Of a stretch of 64,000 nt of DNA, positions 46,201 through 46,989 are shown piece by piece. Numbering within the stretch: position 1 is the stretch's first letter; each line of letters opens with the position of its first letter. A program made the translations under genes and the position numbers. Under the pieces are notes generated by a model. The model was not told where the DNA came from. It was given only the letters and a program-made list of their open reading frames with translations, and made no database searches. The DNA comes from Astropecten irregularis (Eukaryota > Echinodermata > Asteroidea > Paxillosida > Astropectinidae): contig OZ020249.1 of assembly GCA_963971285.1 (NCBI GenBank), positions 7,626,001-7,690,000 on the forward strand, read 5' to 3'.

Positions 46201-46989
46201 ACCAAAGTATGATACTACCTTAAAAGCGGTATTAAGCACTGGGGTCGATTTCACGAAGCCCTATGATCGATCGTAGCGAGTGTTACGAAGGATAACCCAT
46301 CCTCTTTTTCCTCTTTCGCAGGTCTGCGGTATACTACAGACTCCGTGGTTTGTTCCCAGGCGCGTACAACAAAGTCCCTAGTTACTCCTATTCACAGGTA
46401 AGGTCAGAAACTTGACAGCCAAAGTCCTAAACTTCCTAATAGTGCTCCGCACTTGCGCTAAATATAGCAGGCTGAATGCTGTGACGTCACACCGGATCTC
46501 AGACAAACATTGCAACTATGCAAACGTGTGGTGGGTGTGCTTGTGTGCATGCATGGTGTACACTACATGTGTGAGTCAATGTTTGTCTGACATCCGGGGA
46601 TTTTGTACATGCGCACGCTGGCCAAATCACTCGTGTGACATATTTAGTGCGGAACAAAAAACAAACTTTCATCAAATCTAATATGTTTTTTTTAATTAAT
46701 TAAATTATTTCGGTGGATTTTAATAAAAATCATTGCAGCCACCCTATAAACTTATCTCAACTCTGGACAAGACTCTCTGATAAGACTATCTCCCTGTTAT
46801 CCTCGTGTTTGACGATCTTTATCTTCCCAGCTTTCAAACGGTGACGTGGAGGAGTCCTTGCTGGGTCAGGGCAACTCTCGGAGCATCTACAGCGACGATG
46901 AGGATGAAGATCTATTAAAAGACAATAGCAGAGGCAATCCCATCGAGTATCGAGATGACAGCGATGAAGAAATCTTGCCGACTGTATAG
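1159..46989 (+). CDS. IGF2R: Cation-independent mannose-6-phosphate receptor, whole gene (45 coding exons)
   Basis: Type I membrane receptor that binds mannose-6-phosphate on lysosomal hydrolases in the trans-Golgi and at the cell surface and carries them to endosomes. Joining the 45 exons listed below gives 7251 nt, 2416 residues plus stop (human about 2490). Each of the 15 repeats shows the family pattern: an aromatic-rich C-x-Y-x-F-x-W start, a D-L-S/T-P-L strand, a Y-I-N-V-C strand, a G-A-C-Q/L strand and a T-x-I-x-F-x-C end. Domains 3, 5 and 9 keep the sugar-binding Gln, Arg, Glu and Tyr: Q393/R436/E458/Y463, Q690/R739/E761/Y766 and Q1297/R1341/E1364/Y1370. Membrane span is about 2313-2333. 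All splice phases agree across 44 introns. The fibronectin type II insert of vertebrate domain 13 is absent. Exon boundaries are inferred from GT/AG sites and family alignment from memory, not from transcripts. Confidence 0.95.
3560..3872 (+). CDS. IGF2R: IGF2R exon 2: most of MRH domain 1
   Basis: Residues 32-136. Contains VFYMNLCD, then a SICLKK strand and the closing ATINFKC strand. Gln is replaced by Leu after the conserved Cys, so domain 1 is not expected to bind sugar. Acceptor TTAG, donor GTGAGT, ends in phase 0. Confidence 0.9.
4091..4465. mobile_element. MITE-A copy
   Basis: Palindromic non-autonomous element with ends AGGTAGTATCATACTTTGG and complement, bounded by TTAA. Internal landmarks are ACAGATTCATGGGC, CAGTCCCATACGG and a self-complementary ATCTTTTAAAAGAT. 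No coding capacity. In intron 2. Confidence 0.75.
4463..5137. mobile_element. MITE-B copy interrupted by MITE-A
   Basis: Ends AAAGGTACATGATTGGTAA and TACCAATCCCGTACTGTACC belong to a second palindromic family. It is split by a MITE-A copy at about 4709-5065, inserted at a TTAA-like site within the GTGGAAAT...CGGTATG segment. Confidence 0.7.
5169..5403 (+). CDS. IGF2R: IGF2R exon 3: first half of MRH domain 2
   Basis: Residues 137-215, with [15 protein letters not shown] and [10 protein letters not shown], both close to the vertebrate domain 2 start. Acceptor TTACAG, donor GTAAGT, ends with one base of a codon. Confidence 0.93.
5469..5708. mobile_element. MITE-C copy
   Basis: Palindromic family with ends GGGGCCAATTTCATAGAGCT (consensus) and complement, GCTTAGCAC internal motif. 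The right end overlaps ATGAAATTGGCC. In intron 3, about 70 bp after exon 3. Confidence 0.7.
5822..6345. repeat. About 90-bp tandem repeat
   Basis: Units carry ACCCTCCGCACCTACCACAC and ACAAGACAAGAGCTGCTTAC with period near 90 bp; about five copies in intron 3. The first unit includes AACCCTAACCCT, a short telomere-like string that does not extend. Confidence 0.7.
5878..5999. mobile_element. 122-bp inverted-repeat element with CAAAG duplication
   Basis: Ends GGCCTGTTTGTTTAA and TTAAACAAACAGGCC are inverted; CAAAG at 5873-5877 and 6000-6004 looks like a 5-bp target duplication. It interrupts the 90-bp array. Confidence 0.6.
6396..6640 (+). CDS. IGF2R: IGF2R exon 4: second half of MRH domain 2
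   Basis: Residues 215-296. [10 protein letters not shown] matches the Cys-Pro-x-Gly-x-Ala-x-Cys strand; it closes with [10 protein letters not shown]. Arg replaces the sugar-binding Gln. Acceptor CACAG, donor GTAAGG, phase 0. Confidence 0.92.
7312..7440. mobile_element. 129-bp inverted-repeat element
   Basis: Ends GGGTGCATTTGTTTAGCT and AGCTAAACGAATGCACCC. The core GACACCAGTCAACCTCGTCC recurs in a second copy at about 14049-14172 in intron 11. Confidence 0.65.
7601..7763 (+). CDS. IGF2R: IGF2R exon 5: start of MRH domain 3
   Basis: Residues 297-351. [14 protein letters not shown] is very close to the vertebrate domain 3 start, followed by DLDLSPL. Acceptor GTCCAG, donor GTAAGG, ends with one base of a codon. 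Confidence 0.93.
7950..8790. mobile_element. Penelope-like family 2 remnant with inverted flanks
   Basis: About 70-bp inverted flanks (about 7950-8018 and 8702-8780, containing CTGCTCATCAGCCAAAA) enclose a hammerhead-like segment at 8012-8055 (-) and a family A fragment. The - strand translation around 8030 reads [10 protein letters not shown], equivalent to the PDED segment of family A. Confidence 0.5.
8490..8534 (-). ncRNA. Hammerhead-ribozyme-like motif, family A copy 1
   Basis: On the - strand: stem I GTCTC, core CTGATGA, one extra base, stem II GACTAG with loop AGCAGG and CTAGTG, core GAAA, then CGTT and stem I GAGAC. The arrangement matches minimal type I hammerheads described in Penelope-like elements. 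Faults: one unpaired base before stem II and a G-G mismatch at its base, so activity is doubtful. Confidence 0.55.
9238..9424 (+). CDS. IGF2R: IGF2R exon 6: middle of MRH domain 3
   Basis: Residues 351-413. YYLDVC is followed by GAICQEQ; Q393 is the first sugar-binding residue of domain 3. A GTAATC site inside the exon is rejected because using it breaks the frame into exon 7. The donor is GTTAGT, leaving two bases of a Ser codon. Confidence 0.87.
9467..10080. repeat. About 190-bp tandem repeat in intron 6
   Basis: Three units and a partial fourth (starts near 9468, 9661, 9853, 10036) share TTGATTATGTGTTTCGAAAC and GGCTGCAGCCAGTGGCTAGT. Starts about 40 bp after the exon 6 donor. Confidence 0.8.
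10305..10411 (+). CDS. IGF2R: IGF2R exon 7: end of MRH domain 3
   Basis: Residues 413-449. [14 protein letters not shown] and [12 protein letters not shown] match the vertebrate domain 3 end; R436 is the sugar-binding Arg, 43 residues after Q393, the same spacing as in the bovine receptor (Q348/R391). Acceptor CGTAG, donor GTAAAC. Confidence 0.92.
10893..11414. mobile_element. pogo/Tigger-like non-autonomous element
   Basis: 522 bp with inverted ends CAGTGGAACGCCGCTTTAAC and complement, flanked by TA at 10891-10892 and 11415-11416. No transposase frame. In intron 7, ending about 60 bp before exon 8. Confidence 0.65.
11476..11781 (+). CDS. IGF2R: IGF2R exon 8: MRH domain 3/4 junction and most of domain 4
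   Basis: Residues 449-551. [17 protein letters not shown] supplies E458 and Y463 of the domain 3 sugar site and begins domain 4; [10 protein letters not shown] and AACFIG follow. Acceptor TCTAG, donor GTACAA, ends with one base of a codon. Confidence 0.93.
11817..12170 (+). mobile_element. SINE-1 copy with triplicated head
   Basis: Three 109-bp tandem units (from 11822, 11931 and 12040), each with a tRNA-like GGGCTGGATAGCTCAG box A region; the last continues into box B-like AAGTTCAAGTCC and the SINE tail TTTCTTTGTT. Confidence 0.7.
12405..12545 (+). CDS. IGF2R: IGF2R exon 9: end of MRH domain 4
   Basis: Residues 551-598, with [13 protein letters not shown] and [11 protein letters not shown]. 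No Arg is present at the sugar-binding position. Acceptor TACAG, donor GTGAGT, phase 1. Confidence 0.91.
12886..13023 (+). CDS. IGF2R: IGF2R exon 10: start of MRH domain 5
   Basis: Residues 598-644. The GDLESAP junction and [15 protein letters not shown] are nearly identical to the vertebrate domain 4/5 junction. Donor GTAAGT opens an intron filled by a 21-bp minisatellite. Confidence 0.92.
13030..13787. repeat. 21-bp minisatellite in intron 10
   Basis: About 36 copies of a unit close to TTGGTGCCCCTGGTCATTGC+C. Because 21 is a multiple of three, several frames on both strands stay open through the array. It lies 7 bp after the exon 10 donor and about 40 bp before exon 11. Confidence 0.92.
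13830..13995 (+). CDS. IGF2R: IGF2R exon 11: middle of MRH domain 5
   Basis: Residues 644-699: [19 protein letters not shown] and AACQVTKD, where Q690 is the sugar-binding Gln. Acceptor CCCTCAG, donor GTAAGT, leaving two bases of a Val codon. Confidence 0.92.
14182..14443. mobile_element. MITE-C copy
   Basis: Degenerate copy with AAATTTCATGGAGC and TAAAATTGGCC ends and the TTCATGGTCAGCAAACAAC centre. In intron 11. Confidence 0.6.
14527..15347. mobile_element. MITE-B copy interrupted by a 447-bp element
   Basis: Left end TACATGATTGGTAAAGGTCA and right end TTACCAATCCTGTACTGTAC match MITE-B. The interruption is listed separately. Confidence 0.7.
14871..15317. mobile_element. 447-bp inverted-repeat element with exact 8-bp duplication
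   Basis: Ends CATAGAGCTATATTAAAATT and its near complement are inverted over about 33 bp. GTATGTTA is repeated exactly at 14863-14870 and 15318-15325, an 8-bp target duplication as in hAT elements. No coding capacity. Confidence 0.7.
15423..15546 (+). CDS. IGF2R: IGF2R exon 12: end of MRH domain 5
   Basis: Residues 699-740: [15 protein letters not shown], with Tyr728 where most domains have Cys, and R739 as sugar-binding Arg. The missing Cys is shared with vertebrate domain 5. Acceptor TAAAG, donor GTACGC, phase 0. Confidence 0.87.
15661..16024. mobile_element. MITE-A copy
   Basis: Starts TTAAAGGTAATATCATACTT, ends AAGTATGATAGTACC. In intron 12, ending about 57 bp before exon 13. Confidence 0.7.
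16081..16259 (+). CDS. IGF2R: IGF2R exon 13: domain 5/6 junction
   Basis: Residues 741-800. [10 protein letters not shown] ends domain 5; [20 protein letters not shown] supplies E761 and Y766 and starts domain 6, with Asn in place of the usual Cys as in vertebrates. Donor GTATGA, two bases carried over. Confidence 0.92.
16599..16761 (+). CDS. IGF2R: IGF2R exon 14: middle of MRH domain 6
   Basis: Residues 800-854: [17 protein letters not shown] and GICQTEF. Gln is present but domain 6 lacks the Arg at the expected place. Acceptor CTCAG, donor GTAATC, phase 0. Confidence 0.9.
16878..17138. repeat. Long imperfect palindrome in intron 14
   Basis: Two arms of about 120 bp centred near 17003. The inner arm GCAGGGTGTACGTCCC is matched exactly by GGGACGTACACCCTGC. 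Outer arms pair TGGAGGTAAAAA with TTTTTACCTCCA and CACCGATC with GATCGGTG. Flanked by direct repeats at about 16780-16885 and 17140-17243. Confidence 0.8.
17443..17601 (+). CDS. IGF2R: IGF2R exon 15: end of MRH domain 6
   Basis: Residues 855-907: [20 protein letters not shown] and RIHFSCRKG, closely matching the vertebrate domain 6 end. Acceptor ATCAG, donor GTAAGC, 159 nt. Confidence 0.92.
17735..18183 (+). repeat. Tandem 153/137-bp repeat that includes exon 16 acceptor copies
   Basis: Near-identical units end in CCCTCTAGGGAAGCAGCCCT: copies of the exon 16 acceptor and its first bases occur at 17894 and 18047 before the true exon at 18184. The unit body includes ACTCTCATCGGTCCTTCTCA and GACTGCTGTTC-GAAA, related to the Penelope-like family 3 segments. 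Confidence 0.75.
18184..18402 (+). CDS. IGF2R: IGF2R exon 16: start of MRH domain 7
   Basis: Residues 908-980: [16 protein letters not shown], then [13 protein letters not shown], matching vertebrate domain 7. Its acceptor CCCTCTAG and first bases also occur upstream at 17894 and 18047, but only this copy gives an open frame. Donor GTGAGT, phase 0. Confidence 0.9.
18571..18820. mobile_element. MITE-C copy
   Basis: GGGCCAATTTGAAAGATCTG left end and ATGAAATTGGCCCC right end, TTGCTTAAAC internal. In intron 16. Confidence 0.65.
18877..19236. mobile_element. MITE-A copy
   Basis: Starts TTAAAGGTAGTATCATACTT, ends AAGTATGATATTACCTTTA. In intron 16, before exon 17. Confidence 0.7.
19315..19501 (+). 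CDS. IGF2R: IGF2R exon 17: MRH domain 7, second half
   Basis: Residues 981-1043: FNICGNV, a C-G-T-S-G-G segment, then [13 protein letters not shown]. Lys follows the conserved Cys, so no sugar site. Acceptor CCACAG, donor GTAGGA. Confidence 0.9.
19536..20491. mobile_element. Inverted-repeat element hosting a Harbinger-like MITE
   Basis: Ends TAAAGGGATGGTACAGAATT and complement; related to MITE-B. The 564-bp element at 19612-20175 sits inside it. Confidence 0.6.
19612..20175. mobile_element. Harbinger-like MITE with TTA duplication
   Basis: Inverted ends GGGCGCCCC then TTTAATTCTATGGTTCTCAT pair with the complementary right end. TTA occurs at 19609-19611 and 20176-20178. TTA duplications are typical of PIF/Harbinger elements. 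No transposase. Confidence 0.65.
20625..20863. mobile_element. MITE-C copy
   Basis: GGGCCAATTTCATGGAGCTG and CCTGAAATTGGCCCC ends. In intron 17. Confidence 0.7.
21447..21758 (+). CDS. IGF2R: IGF2R exon 18: domain 7/8 junction and most of domain 8
   Basis: Residues 1043-1147: EITFLCRRD ends domain 7; [20 protein letters not shown] and [10 protein letters not shown] form domain 8. Acceptor CCAAG, donor GTTAGA. Confidence 0.91.
22392..22642. mobile_element. Truncated MITE-A copy
   Basis: Lacks the outer left end but keeps GTAGATTCATGGGC, CAGTCCCATATGG and right end CAAAGTATAATACTACC. In intron 18. Confidence 0.65.
22673..22854 (+). CDS. IGF2R: IGF2R exon 19: end of MRH domain 8
   Basis: Residues 1147-1207: [22 protein letters not shown] and [10 protein letters not shown]. 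Gln and Arg are at sugar-binding positions, unusual for domain 8; the Glu is missing. Acceptor TTCTAG, donor GTAAGT, phase 0. Confidence 0.92.
22970..23212. mobile_element. MITE-C copy
   Basis: GGGCCAATTTCATAGAGCTG and CAGCTCTATGAAATTGGCCC are exact inverted 20-mers. In intron 19. Confidence 0.75.
23240..23600 (-). mobile_element. SINE-2 (tRNA-like) copy
   Basis: The - strand has GTGGCCTAGTGG (box A-like), GGGTTCGAATCC (box B), then GGGCAAGACGC and CCAGGTGTAAATGGGTACC, a tail segment common in invertebrate SINEs. A second copy is at about 47240-47525 (-). Confidence 0.65.
23700..23780 (+). CDS. IGF2R: IGF2R exon 20: start of MRH domain 9
   Basis: Residues 1208-1234, an 81-nt exon: [18 protein letters not shown] followed by QTPAACPIK. 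Acceptor TTTCAG, donor GTAAAA, phase 0 at both ends. Confidence 0.91.
23802..24147. mobile_element. MITE-B copy
   Basis: Starts TAAAGGTATACACAATTGGT, ends TACCAATCCTGTACTGTACC. Nearly fills intron 20. Confidence 0.7.
24259..24484 (+). CDS. IGF2R: IGF2R exon 21: middle of MRH domain 9
   Basis: Residues 1235-1310: [24 protein letters not shown] and [13 protein letters not shown]1297 is the sugar-binding Gln of this high-affinity site. Acceptor GTAAAG, donor GTACGT. Confidence 0.92.
24690..24734 (-). ncRNA. Hammerhead-ribozyme-like motif, family A copy 2
   Basis: Stem I GTCTC/GAGAC, CTGATGA core and a perfect 6-bp stem II GACTAG/CTAGTC. The GAAA core reads AAAA, changing the catalytic G12 position. 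It overlaps the stop codon of the retroelement reading frame. Confidence 0.5.
24716..25160 (-). pseudogene. Penelope-like retroelement fragment: C-terminal GIY-YIG endonuclease region
   Basis: The - strand frame reads [20 protein letters not shown], then [15 protein letters not shown] and [14 protein letters not shown], the typical C-terminal end of GIY-YIG endonuclease-bearing retroelement proteins of the Penelope-like class. A proline/serine/threonine-rich tail follows, ending SSPDED. The TAG stop lies inside the hammerhead-like motif at 24690-24734. Reverse transcriptase and the endonuclease core are missing, so this is a 5'-truncated remnant in intron 21. Family call is from motif recognition. 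Confidence 0.65.
25249..25383 (+). CDS. IGF2R: IGF2R exon 22: end of MRH domain 9
   Basis: Residues 1310-1355: [11 protein letters not shown], then [15 protein letters not shown]1341 is the sugar-binding Arg. Acceptor CACAG, donor GTGAGA, one base carried over. Confidence 0.92.
25440..25745. repeat. About 17-bp minisatellite in intron 22
   Basis: Repeats of GGGCAAATTTTGGGTGG with variants, ending about 30 bp before exon 23. Confidence 0.85.
25778..25866 (+). CDS. IGF2R: IGF2R exon 23: start of MRH domain 10
   Basis: Residues 1355-1384: [17 protein letters not shown] gives E1364 and Y1370, completing the domain 9 sugar site, then TPLACPPFK. Acceptor TTCAG, donor GTACGT, phase 0. Confidence 0.92.
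26270..26432 (+). CDS. IGF2R: IGF2R exon 24: middle of MRH domain 10
   Basis: Residues 1385-1439: [10 protein letters not shown] and [10 protein letters not shown]. Acceptor CCTAG, donor GTAGGA, one base carried over. Confidence 0.91.
26465..26640. mobile_element. Penelope-like family 2 remnant
   Basis: Inverted halves around TTGGAGTTAGGAGGGCCTGA and its complement, with GATCCTGCTAGG near 26560 and AGAAACGTC at 26567. In intron 24. Confidence 0.5.
26670..26850 (+). mobile_element. SINE-1 copy
   Basis: tRNA-like GGGCTGGATAGCTCAGTTGG and box B GGTTCGAATCCC, followed by the family tail TTGTTCACTTTTCAATT and TTCCCTTGTGGTTATTTGAT. In intron 24. Confidence 0.75.
27267..27315 (+). CDS. IGF2R: IGF2R exon 25: 49-nt exon in domain 10
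   Basis: Residues 1439-1455: [15 protein letters not shown] matches the Cys-Pro-x-x-Ala-Ala-Cys-Leu strand of vertebrate domain 10. The shortest exon of the gene, supported by frame on both sides. Acceptor CCAAG, donor GTAAGT. Confidence 0.87.
27501..27845. mobile_element. MITE-B copy (reverse)
   Basis: AGTACAGGATTGGTAACATA start and GATCTCGGGGTAAGATCAAA centre. In intron 25. Confidence 0.65.
27861..28023. mobile_element. MITE-E copy
   Basis: Inverted AATAGCGCTCCGCACTTGCG and TTAGTGCGGAGCGCTATT ends, with internal inverted CAGACAAACATTGCA / CCAATGTTTGTCTG. A second copy is at 46438-46655. Confidence 0.65.
28100..28472. mobile_element. Harbinger-like MITE with TTA duplication
   Basis: About 38-bp inverted ends GGCCATAAAAAAAAATTGTT and TTGTATTGGCGTAAC. 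TTA at 28097-28099 and 28473-28475. In intron 25, ending about 125 bp before exon 26. Confidence 0.7.
28599..28746 (+). CDS. IGF2R: IGF2R exon 26: end of MRH domain 10
   Basis: Residues 1455-1504: [22 protein letters not shown] and [12 protein letters not shown]. Acceptor TTGCAG, donor GTAAGT, phase 0. Confidence 0.92.
28811..29215. mobile_element. Element with GTCCCCG-rich ends
   Basis: Begins TAAGGTGCCCAGACGTCCCC, ends near GGTCACCTTA; GTCCCCGATT repeated several times at the left. Probably a degenerate DNA transposon. Confidence 0.4.
29375..29510 (+). CDS. IGF2R: IGF2R exon 27: start of MRH domain 11
   Basis: Residues 1505-1550: [15 protein letters not shown], then CMAVNPATG. In mammals this domain binds IGF-II. 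Acceptor GACAG, donor GTAAGC, one base carried over. Confidence 0.91.
29533..30100. mobile_element. MITE-A copy interrupted by MITE-C
   Basis: TTAAAGGTACTACCATACTT start; a MITE-C copy (TTTCATAGAGCTGC ... ATGAAATTAGCCCC) lies at about 29600-29813; MITE-A resumes and ends ATGATATTACCTTTCA. In intron 27. Confidence 0.65.
30175..30303 (+). CDS. IGF2R: IGF2R exon 28: middle of MRH domain 11
   Basis: Residues 1550-1593: [16 protein letters not shown] and YTFSVCKPL. The mammalian IGF-II loop Tyr-Ser-Glu-Lys-Gly is SDMGH here. Acceptor AATAG, donor GTAAGC. Confidence 0.91.
30448..30500 (-). mobile_element. Penelope-like family 2 fragment
   Basis: Contains AGGAGGGCCTGACGCGTTTC and GATCCT/AGGATC-type stem sequence. 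Short fragment in intron 28, directly upstream of a SINE-1 copy. Confidence 0.5.
30520..30725 (+). mobile_element. SINE-1 copy
   Basis: Head GGGCTGGATGGCTCAGTTGG, box B CGGTTCAAATCCC, tail TTCCCCTTGTGGTTGTTTGA. In intron 28. Confidence 0.75.
30915..31183 (+). CDS. IGF2R: IGF2R exon 29: end of domain 11 and start of domain 12
   Basis: Residues 1593-1682. SCQVETG places Gln (Q1596) where mammals have the IGF-II-binding Phe; [10 protein letters not shown] gives R1640; [12 protein letters not shown] gives E1663 and Y1669. This is a complete sugar-binding set. Domain 12 then begins with HTSLACEKF. Acceptor CGCAG, donor GTAAGT, phase 0. Confidence 0.93.
31283..31620. mobile_element. MITE-B copy (reverse)
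   Basis: AGTTCAGGATTGGTAACATA and TACCAATCATGTATTATACC ends. In intron 29. Confidence 0.65.
31858..32079 (+). CDS. IGF2R: IGF2R exon 30: middle of MRH domain 12
   Basis: Residues 1683-1756: [32 protein letters not shown] and AGSAVCL, closely matching vertebrate domain 12. Acceptor GTGCAG, donor GTATGC, 74 whole codons. Confidence 0.92.
32095..33000. repeat. 157/93-bp minisatellite in intron 30
   Basis: CTTGAACTATCAACTTCAAG recurs at about 32186, 32343, 32500, 32593, 32686 and 32844; intervals of 157 or 93 bp show two unit classes differing by a 64-bp block. Starts about 20 bp after the exon 30 donor. Confidence 0.88.
33210..33356 (+). CDS. IGF2R: IGF2R exon 31: end of MRH domain 12
   Basis: Residues 1757-1805: [22 protein letters not shown] and [11 protein letters not shown]. 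Acceptor TTCTAG, donor GTACGC, 49 codons. Confidence 0.92.
33440..34980. mobile_element. About 1.5-kb inverted-end element in intron 31
   Basis: TAGGTGTTCGGGGTCT at the left (about 33467) and GAACCCGAACACCTAA at the right are inverted. Body carries TGACGTCATCATGACGTCA and a poly-A rich right end; an inverted part copy is at 540-680. No long reading frame. Confidence 0.5.
35078..35116 (-). ncRNA. Hammerhead-like motif, family 3
   Basis: The - strand reads CCGAAGA, one extra base, GAAC, a 10-base loop, GTTC, GAAA, then CGTC and GAG. It fits CUGANGA with U4 changed to C, and GAAA is intact. Flanking sequence has the TTTGCG end motif shared with other remnants. Confidence 0.45.
35215..35305 (-). 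mobile_element. Penelope-like family 2 fragment
   Basis: Contains GACGTTTCGATCCTAGCAAG followed by the AACATGCATAAATGGATGAG body segment. In intron 31. Confidence 0.45.
35312..35601. mobile_element. MITE-C copy with internal duplication
   Basis: Left end segment ATTTCATAGA(C/G)CTGCTTAA occurs twice (35317 and 35372), then the right end CAGCTCTATAAAATTGGCCC. In intron 31. Confidence 0.65.
35905..36072 (+). CDS. IGF2R: IGF2R exon 32: start of MRH domain 13
   Basis: Residues 1806-1861: [20 protein letters not shown], then AVCPPS and YEYDLSSLA. Acceptor CATAG, donor GTAAAG, 56 codons. Confidence 0.91.
36756..36960 (+). CDS. IGF2R: IGF2R exon 33: middle of MRH domain 13
   Basis: Residues 1862-1930: [24 protein letters not shown] and [11 protein letters not shown]. 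Where vertebrates have the fibronectin type II insert just after this strand, the sequence runs directly to the domain end in exon 34. Donor GTAAGA. Confidence 0.9.
36990..37960. repeat. CAA/CAATAA-rich repeat in intron 33
   Basis: Triplet-rich tract with AAAATTGCTACAACAAC as a recurring longer unit. A block of about 200 bp is duplicated (about 37318-37517 and 37553-37750). Confidence 0.9.
38191..38270 (+). CDS. IGF2R: IGF2R exon 34: end of MRH domain 13
   Basis: Residues 1930-1956: [19 protein letters not shown] ends domain 13 and KPTFFS begins domain 14. Acceptor GTGCAG, donor GTGAGA, phase 0. Confidence 0.9.
38300..38648. mobile_element. MITE-B copy
   Basis: TACATGATTGGTAAAGGTCA and TACCAATCCTGTACTGTACG ends. 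Fills most of intron 34. Confidence 0.7.
38700..38860 (+). CDS. IGF2R: IGF2R exon 35: start of MRH domain 14
   Basis: Residues 1957-2010: [31 protein letters not shown]. Acceptor TTGCAG, donor GTACGT, two bases carried over to a Lys codon. Confidence 0.91.
38885..39085 (-). mobile_element. SINE-1 copy
   Basis: The - strand has GGGCTGGGTAGCTCAGTTGG and GGTTCGAATCCC. Head-to-head with the + strand copy that follows. In intron 35. Confidence 0.75.
39135..39335 (+). mobile_element. SINE-1 copy
   Basis: Well preserved: GGGCTGGATAGCTCAGTTGG, GGTTCGAATCCC and the TTCACTTTTCAATGACTTAT tail. In intron 35. Confidence 0.78.
39418..39554 (+). CDS. IGF2R: IGF2R exon 36: middle of MRH domain 14
   Basis: Residues 2010-2056: [31 protein letters not shown], all close to vertebrate domain 14. 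Acceptor GGTAG, donor GTAGGT. Confidence 0.92.
39590..40326. repeat. 13-bp GAATTTCCTATTR minisatellite in intron 36
   Basis: Dozens of GAATTTCCTATTA/G units in two blocks (about 39600-39910 and 40028-40326) separated by about 115 bp of non-repeat sequence. Confidence 0.9.
40330..40660. mobile_element. MITE-A copy, left-truncated
   Basis: Begins inside the element at ACAGGGTATGAAGATGG after the minisatellite; ends AAGTATGATATTACCTTTAA. In intron 36. Confidence 0.65.
40717..40855 (+). CDS. IGF2R: IGF2R exon 37: end of domain 14
   Basis: Residues 2056-2102: [14 protein letters not shown] and SEIIFTCSN, then GFPKLT leading into domain 15. Acceptor CCCAG, donor GTAGGA, two bases carried over. 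Confidence 0.89.
40930..41340 (-). mobile_element. Penelope-like family 3 remnant interrupted by a MITE
   Basis: Inverted ends containing AGGTAGGTTTGCGGTGA lie at about 40933 and 41331. Between them are the two halves of a hammerhead-like motif (CTGAAGATAAACAG and CTGTTCAGAACGTTGAG on the - strand), separated by a MITE-C copy at 41035-41278. Confidence 0.5.
41035..41278. mobile_element. MITE-C copy
   Basis: GGCCAATTTCATAGAGCTGC and GCAGCTCTATGAAATTGGCC are exact inverted ends. Inserted in the loop region of a hammerhead-like motif. Confidence 0.78.
41455..41520 (-). mobile_element. tRNA-like SINE head fragment
   Basis: The - strand reads GGTTGGTAGAGCACCAG, then GGAGGTTCAAATCCACC. A tRNA-like head without a convincing acceptor stem or CCA context; in intron 37. 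Confidence 0.45.
41647..41721 (+). CDS. IGF2R: IGF2R exon 38: start of MRH domain 15
   Basis: Residues 2102-2127, 75 nt: [16 protein letters not shown]. Acceptor TTTCAG; donor GTTGGG is weak, but the frame fits on both sides. Confidence 0.86.
41881..42125. mobile_element. MITE-C copy
   Basis: TGGGGCCAATTCCATGG and GTGAAATTAGCCCC ends. In intron 38. Confidence 0.65.
42234..42317 (+). CDS. IGF2R: IGF2R exon 39: domain 15, second exon
   Basis: Residues 2127-2155: [20 protein letters not shown], then PLIKHG. The vertebrate equivalent is the VNGTITNP region. Acceptor TTTAG, donor GTGAGC, two bases carried over. Confidence 0.89.
42416..42612 (+). CDS. IGF2R: IGF2R exon 40: middle of domain 15
   Basis: Residues 2155-2221: [23 protein letters not shown] and [16 protein letters not shown]. 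Gln follows the conserved Cys as in vertebrate domain 15. Acceptor GTGGAG is weak; donor is GTTGGT. Confidence 0.86.
42727..43537. mobile_element. MITE-D copy interrupted by a hAT-like element
   Basis: Left GGGGTCAATTTCACCAAACT and right CATGAAATCGACCC are ends of a palindromic family; other copies are at 49453-49606, 57571-57712 and a truncated one at 46241-46303. Confidence 0.7.
42782..43445. mobile_element. hAT-like 664-bp non-autonomous element
   Basis: Ends CAGTGTTGTAGTACTCGTAC and GTACTC-TTCAACAACACTG are inverted. Flanks CTTATAAT (42774-42781) and CATATGAT (43446-43453) each differ by one base from CTTATGAT, the uninterrupted site in the MITE-D copy near 57650. Interior is dominated by GTACTCG-type repeats. 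Confidence 0.7.
43907..44013 (+). CDS. IGF2R: IGF2R exon 41: end of domain 15
   Basis: Residues 2221-2256: [15 protein letters not shown], then [13 protein letters not shown]. No Arg is visible at the sugar-binding position. Acceptor GTCAG, donor GTTAGT, phase 0. Confidence 0.9.
44385..44750. mobile_element. MITE-A copy
   Basis: TAAAGGTAATATCATACTTT start, AAAGTATGATAGTACCTTTA end. In intron 41. Confidence 0.7.
44965..45044 (+). CDS. IGF2R: IGF2R exon 42: partial sixteenth repeat
   Basis: Residues 2257-2283: [20 protein letters not shown], a repeat start that completes domain 15 (Glu and Tyr at sugar-site positions) and leads to the stalk, as in vertebrates. Acceptor CTTAG, donor GTAAGT. 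Confidence 0.91.
45130..45315 (-). mobile_element. SINE-1 copy
   Basis: The - strand has GGGCTGGATGGCACAGTTGG and a partly deleted body before GGTTCAAATCCC. In intron 42. Confidence 0.7.
45420..45560 (-). mobile_element. SINE-1-related copy
   Basis: The - strand has TAGAGCTTGATAGCTCAG and CACAGGTTCGAATCC. More diverged than other copies; about 90 bp before exon 43. Confidence 0.6.
45652..45819 (+). CDS. IGF2R: IGF2R exon 43: stalk and transmembrane segment
   Basis: Residues 2283-2339. A Gly/Ser/Thr-rich stalk is followed by a hydrophobic span about 2313-2333 ([20 protein letters not shown]) and the stop-transfer HKSERR. Acceptor GACAG, donor GTAAGT, two bases carried over. Confidence 0.93.
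45860..46224. mobile_element. MITE-A copy
   Basis: TTAAAGGTAGTATCATACTT and AAGTATGATACTACCTTAA: full-length, well conserved, bounded by TTAA. In intron 43. Confidence 0.78.
46322..46397 (+). CDS. IGF2R: IGF2R exon 44: juxtamembrane tail with tyrosine motifs
   Basis: Residues 2339-2364: [13 protein letters not shown] and SYSYSQ. YNKV (2354-2357) and YSQL (2362-2365, finished in exon 45) fit the Y-x-x-hydrophobic AP-2 internalisation signal and lie where the human tail has YSKV. Acceptor TCGCAG, donor GTAAGG, phase 0. Confidence 0.91.
46438..46655. mobile_element. MITE-E copy
   Basis: AATAGTGCTCCGCACTTGCG left end and TTTAGTGCGGAAC right end; shares CAATGTTTGTCTGACATCCG with the copy in intron 25. 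In intron 44. Confidence 0.6.
46831..46989 (+). CDS. IGF2R: IGF2R exon 45: C-terminal tail with acidic dileucine signals
   Basis: Residues 2365-2416 and the TAG stop. SDDEDEDLL (2385-2393) and the terminal [11 protein letters not shown] (2406-2416) are acidic-cluster dileucine-type motifs of the GGA-binding D-x-x-L-L class; the second aligns with the human C-terminus DDSDEDLLHI. Ser2385 and Ser2408 lie in casein kinase 2-like contexts. Acceptor CCCAG. Confidence 0.94.
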   Translation, partial: LSNGDVEESLLGQGNSRSIYSDDEDEDLLKDNSRGNPIEYRDDSDEEILPTV